A stretch of DNA of 9,086 nt, taken from assembly GCA_903970295.1 (NCBI GenBank), contig CAJCHQ010000123.1, forward strand, positions 1 to 9,086. The letters run 5' to 3'. Shown piece by piece: positions 5,812-9,086 of this stretch (position 1 is the stretch's first letter; each line of letters opens with the position of its first letter). Origin of the DNA: Bryobacterales bacterium. Lineage in GTDB: Bacteria > Cyanobacteriota > Vampirovibrionia > Obscuribacterales > Obscuribacteraceae. The notes under the pieces are model-generated. The model did no database searches. It had not been told where the DNA came from and worked only from the letters and a program-made list of their open reading frames with translations. A program made the translations under genes and the position numbers.

Positions 5812-7275
5812 ATGACCTCTATGCACGATGATCTAGCTGCCAGCAATGCCATCGACGTCGCCATTGGTCTGGGCTGCAGCTACGCCGATGTGCGTCTGAT
5901 CGAGCAGCAGAAACAAATCATCCGAACCAAAGACTTGAGTGTGGCCGGTCTTAACTTGACCGAAACTCTCGGCTTAGGAGTTCGGGTACTTTTTCAGGGA
6001 GGTTGGGGCTTTGCTTCCACCCAATCTCTCACCGCCAGTGGTATCACCAGAGCAGCCAAAACAGCCGTAGCGGTAGCCAAAGCCTCAGCAACTTGCGTCA
6101 ATCCTCCGATTGAGCTGGCGGGAGAACCCGCGCATCGCGCCAGTTGGCATGCACCATGCCTGATCGATCCGTTCACGATCAGTTTGGAAGAAAAAATCGA
6201 TCTGCTGCTCGATTGCGCAAAGACAATACGCTCAGTTAAAGGTGTCTCTCTGGCTCAGGGCGAAATGACTTTCACGAAGGAAAAAAAGTTGTTCGTTTCC
6301 AGTGATGGCTCTGAAATCGAACAGACTTTCGTCCGCTCATCGTGCGGCATCGAAGCCAACGCCTTCTCGGCCGACGAGCGGCAGCGCCGCTCCTGGCCTA
6401 ATTCATTCGGCGGTCAAAGCGAAAATGCCGGCTGGGAATTAATAGCTAAATGGCAACTACAAAAACACGCTCAGCGCATCGCGGAAGAAGCCGTGGCATT
6501 GCTCGACGCACCGATTTGCCCGGAGGGAGAGGCGACCGTGATTATCGGCGCCTCGCAACTGGCTGTGCAGATCCATGAATCGTGCGGTCACCCTAGCGAA
6601 CTCGATCGAGCTCTTGGTCACGAGGCTAATTTTGCCGGCAAGAGCTTTTTAACCAAAGATATGCTGCATCGACTGCAATACGGCTCGAAAATAGTCAATC
6701 TCGTCGCCGACGCGACGGCGGTCTCTGCCCTTGGCGGTTTCGCTTACGATGACGAAGGTGTTGAAGCCCAATGCGTTCCGCTGGTGCAAGACGGCATCTT
6801 CGTCGGCTATCTGAGTTCGCGTGACACCGCTCATTTAATTGGGCTCAAGCGCAGTGGCGGAGCAGTACGCGCCGAATCATTCAATTTTCAGCCAATTATC
6901 CGCATGACTAATATTTCTCTTCGCCCGGGCACGGCTGGCAGCCTCGAGAATTTGATCGCCGACACTGAAAATGGCATTCTGATGGACACCAACAAATCGT
7001 GGTCGATCGACGACAAAAGATACAATTTCCAATTCGGTATGGAAGCCGGATACAAAATTGCAGACGGCAGAATTAAAGGTCTGATCAAGAATCCCAGCTA
7101 TGGCGGCATGACCACCGAATTCTGGAATAGTTGCGAGGCGATCTGCAGCGCATCAGATTACATAGACTGGGGCCTGCCGAACTGCGGCAAAGGTCAACCG
7201 ATGCAAACCATGTGGACAGGACATGGAGCCGCTCCGGCTCGCTTTCGCAATATAAAAATCGGCATGGGCAAATGA
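5812..7275 (+). CDS. tldD: TldD-family zinc metalloprotease subunit
   Basis: The catalytic half of the TldD/TldE heteromeric protease, which in Escherichia coli cleaves unfolded peptides, matures microcin B17 and degrades CcdA. From ATG 5812 it is 487 residues, close to family length. HESCGH (255-260) is the HExxxH zinc motif and Cys458 (NCGKGQ) fits the conserved C-terminal cysteine ligand. Other family hallmarks are YDDEGV (312-317) and RAESFNFQP-IIRMTN (353-367), then the PSYGGMTT region before Cys458. The frame is open from ATG 5725, but the extra 29 residues look unrelated to the family, whose N-terminus matches from about MHDDL onward. Neither 5812, 5821 nor 5725 has a good Shine-Dalgarno, so the start is uncertain. 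It lies 21 nt before tldE, clearly one operon. The protein is predicted cytoplasmic. Confidence 0.93.
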   Translation: MTSMHDDLAASNAIDVAIGLGCSYADVRLIEQQKQIIRTKDLSVAGLNLTETLGLGVRVLFQGGWGFASTQSLTASGITRAAKTAVAVAKASATCVNPPIELAGEPAHRASWHAPCLIDPFTISLEEKIDLLLDCAKTIRSVKGVSLAQGEMTFTKEKKLFVSSDGSEIEQTFVRSSCGIEANAFSADERQRRSWPNSFGGQSENAGWELIAKWQLQKHAQRIAEEAVALLDAPICPEGEATVIIGASQLAVQIHESCGHPSELDRALGHEANFAGKSFLTKDMLHRLQYGSKIVNLVADATAVSALGGFAYDDEGVEAQCVPLVQDGIFVGYLSSRDTAHLIGLKRSGGAVRAESFNFQPIIRMTNISLRPGTAGSLENLIADTENGILMDTNKSWSIDDKRYNFQFGMEAGYKIADGRIKGLIKNPSYGGMTTEFWNSCEAICSASDYIDWGLPNCGKGQPMQTMWTGHGAAPARFRNIKIGMGK

Positions 7276-7296
7276 GCGCGATCGACAAAAACAAAA

Positions 7297-8646
7297 ATGA
7301 TTAGCAAGGCAGCCGCCAGAAAATTAGTCGATCGAGCGATCAGTCACGCCGGAGACAGAGTCGATGGCATAGAGGTGACCATCCTCGGTGTGCGTGTCGG
7401 CACGAGTCGTTTCGCCCTCAACAGCATGACGCAAAATCAGGCCCAAACCAGACTCTCTCTGGCAGTGCGAGTACTTCTACCCGGGCGGCAGGCCAGGTTG
7501 GAAACCGACAATCTTTCAGCGGCCGGTATCGCCATAGTCGTAGACAACGCGATCAGCGCAGCAAAAATACTGGCACGCGACCCCGATGTGCTGCCACTGT
7601 CCAGTCGTCGCAAGTCCGCCGATTATGGCAAAGTCAAACGTTTTAACAAAGAAACGGCAGGCATGACGCCCAGGGCAAGAGCCGCCGAAATCAAAACCAT
7701 AATTAGCGAAGCGCTGGCGAAAGACCTTCAGGCTGCCGGCATTTTTGCCGCAGGCGACTGGGTTCTGGCGATCGGCAATTCGGCCGGCGTTTTTGTTTTT
7801 CACGAGCAATCTTCGGCAGAATGCTCGGTGACAATGGAAACCCAAACCTCGTCAGGCTGGGGTAAAGCCGATGGCCACGACTTAAAGCAACTGGAAGTAA
7901 GGGTACTGACGGCAGGGGCAATCAATGCAGCCCTGAAATCAACAGATCCAATCGAAATACCGGCAGGCCGCTACACAGTCATATTGCCACCATCAGCAGT
8001 ACTCGACCTGCTCGCTTTTCTCTGGGGAGATTTCGCTGCAACCAGCCACAAAGACAAAATTTCCAGCTTGGTTGGAAAGGTCGGTAAGAAAGTTTTCGGC
8101 GGCAACATTACCATTCGAGATGATTTCGCACATCCGCTTCAGGATGGACCCCCATTCGATTGGGAAGGCATGCCCCGGCAAGCGCTCACACTTGTCGAAA
8201 ATGGAATTTTGAAAAATCTGGTTTATGGACGCAGAAGTGCAAAGTATTTTGGCGTCGAAAGCACCGGACACGCCTTACCCGAACCCAGCCCCGTCGGCGA
8301 GGCGGCGACAAATATAGTCCTCGCCGGCGGGACCTCTTCCCTTGCCGAAATGATAGCGACCAGCGAACACGGCATTTTGCTTTCGCGCGTCTGGTATGTT
8401 CGGATGGTTGACCCGGGTATTGTCCTGCTTACAGGTATGACCAGGGATGGCACGTTTCTCGTCGAGAACGGAAAGGTTGTTGGTGGCGTACGCAACCTGC
8501 GCTTCAACGTCAGCATTATCGAAATGCTAAACAATGTGCTCGCGCTTGGCCCCGCCGTTCGAGCAGCCGGCGAAGAAGGAGCCCCGAATGTGGTGCCGGC
8601 AATGAAAGTGGCAAATTTTCATTTCACTTCGACGACCAAGTTTTGA
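7297..8646 (+). CDS. tldE: TldE/PmbA-family metalloprotease partner subunit
   Basis: The non-catalytic partner of TldD; together they form a closed chamber that admits only unfolded peptides. It has 449 residues, the usual size. Family features are ILPPSAVLDLL (229-239) where TldD carries its HExxxH (absent here, as expected), DDF (275-277), DWEGMPR (288-294) followed by ALTLVENGILKNLVYGRRSA, STGHA (322-326), and a C-terminal GGVRNLRFN stretch with the usual late ENG-KV. The start at 7297 follows the tldD stop by 21 nt; the spacer is A-rich (ACAAAAACAAAA) with no clear Shine-Dalgarno, so translation may depend on coupling to tldD. Compared with TldD it shares the overall fold but no zinc ligands. 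No terminator is evident directly after the stop. Confidence 0.92.
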   Translation: MISKAAARKLVDRAISHAGDRVDGIEVTILGVRVGTSRFALNSMTQNQAQTRLSLAVRVLLPGRQARLETDNLSAAGIAIVVDNAISAAKILARDPDVLPLSSRRKSADYGKVKRFNKETAGMTPRARAAEIKTIISEALAKDLQAAGIFAAGDWVLAIGNSAGVFVFHEQSSAECSVTMETQTSSGWGKADGHDLKQLEVRVLTAGAINAALKSTDPIEIPAGRYTVILPPSAVLDLLAFLWGDFAATSHKDKISSLVGKVGKKVFGGNITIRDDFAHPLQDGPPFDWEGMPRQALTLVENGILKNLVYGRRSAKYFGVESTGHALPEPSPVGEAATNIVLAGGTSSLAEMIATSEHGILLSRVWYVRMVDPGIVLLTGMTRDGTFLVENGKVVGGVRNLRFNVSIIEMLNNVLALGPAVRAAGEEGAPNVVPAMKVANFHFTSTTKF

Positions 8647-8734
8647 AAGGTCGTTGCGCTGGCTAAAAAGATCTGTGGATTTGTGCCAAATTACGGAGAT
8701 CTCAGTTGCATTTTCACAACAATTTCACGCTCGG

Positions 8735-8763
8735 TTGATAGACCTTGATTGAGTTCATAGAAA
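8735..8763 (+). promoter_or_regulatory. Candidate sigma-70-like promoter for the 8770 gene
   Basis: TTGATA (8735-8740) and TAGAAA (8758-8763) are separated by 17 nt. The -35 matches 5 of 6 and the -10 4 of 6 consensus bases. The transcript would begin about at ATG 8770, i.e. nearly leaderless, which agrees with the lack of a Shine-Dalgarno there. A chance match cannot be excluded. Confidence 0.25.
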
Positions 8764-8769
8764 AAAGCG

Positions 8770-9084
8770 ATGGATTGCTATAACACAAGCCCCACCCCTG
8801 AATGTTCAGCGTTCGACGCGAGCGGAAATGCGCCCGAGCAACCGGTTGCTGGACCAGCGCCTGATTCAGTTGAAACTATCAGGACCGAAGAGTCGGTACA
8901 ACCTCTGCAAAATATCCTGGAACAAAAAAATTTGGACGCTGCCGCCGCCTGCCTGGCTTTCGCCAACATGCTAGAGCGCACCGGCAGCACGGAGCAAGCA
9001 GAATTCTTCTATAGCCGAATGCGCGCTATCATCACTCAGTACTCACTCGAGCTAATCCACCCGGAATCGCCGCAAAAAGATTGA
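8770..9084 (+). CDS. Small TPR-like hypothetical protein
   Basis: A 104-residue protein with no signal peptide or membrane segment. Residues 1-45 are Pro/Ser/Glu-rich and probably disordered. Residues 54-90 look like one tetratricopeptide-type helix pair: LDAAAACLAFANMLERTGS followed by TEQAEFFYSRMRAI, with the Ala/Leu and Ala-x2-(F/Y)(F/Y) spacing of TPR units. A single unit is unusual, and the protein may pack against a partner. It lies 123 nt after tldE in the same direction. The preceding sequence (AGAAAAAAGCG) gives no real Shine-Dalgarno. I do not recognise the family. It shows no core-peptide features (no Cys/Ser/Thr/Gly-rich tail), so it is a poor candidate TldD/E substrate. Confidence 0.6.
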   Translation: MDCYNTSPTPECSAFDASGNAPEQPVAGPAPDSVETIRTEESVQPLQNILEQKNLDAAAACLAFANMLERTGSTEQAEFFYSRMRAIITQYSLELIHPESPQKD

Positions 9085-9086
9085 GC

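Noticed and set aside
8669..8702. Two AGATCT copies forming a possible stem after tldE
   Set aside because: The sequence is self-palindromic, the loop is long and no T-run follows, so it is not a credible terminator.

Overview
The window is about 9.1 kb of bacterial chromosome, roughly half G+C by eye, with Shine-Dalgarno sites in front of some genes (GGAAGGAG, AAAGGAG) and intrinsic terminators. I cannot place the host reliably. The archaeal/eukaryotic-type prolyl-tRNA synthetase occurs in only some bacterial phyla. An Obscuribacterales-like lineage came to mind from the TPR-like tail gene, but nothing here proves it. There are no insertion sequences, CRISPR arrays, tRNA or rRNA genes, or phage genes.

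Layout. (1) 2-1255 (+): the C-terminal 417 residues of prolyl-tRNA synthetase, cut by the window edge. (2) 1256-1717: a long non-coding leader with an AT-rich dyad and several small hairpins. (3) 1718-2986 (+): an unrecognised 422-residue protein with an acidic N-terminus, a basic Pro/Lys linker and two S1/OB-like RNA-binding domains in tandem. It is followed by a strongly structured 59-nt hairpin (3002-3060) that fills a possible 26-codon ORF, and then an intrinsic terminator. (4) 3298-5253 (-): a two-gene unit made of a patatin-like lipid acyl hydrolase and, 18 nt downstream, a membrane fatty-acid-hydroxylase/desaturase-superfamily enzyme. It ends at its own perfect 12-bp terminator facing the first one. 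(5) 5254-5811: a divergent intergenic region with several inverted repeats. (6) 5812-8646 (+): a tldD-tldE/pmbA metalloprotease pair. (7) 8770-9084 (+): a small TPR-like hypothetical gene.

How the genes work together. The window joins separate modules: translation (ProRS, possibly the S1 protein), lipid modification (patatin plus hydroxylase) and peptide processing (TldD/TldE). No obvious TldD/E substrate peptide is encoded beside the protease. The least ordinary items are the tandem-S1 gene with its leader and 3' structured hairpin, and the patatin whose oxyanion-loop region looks condensed.
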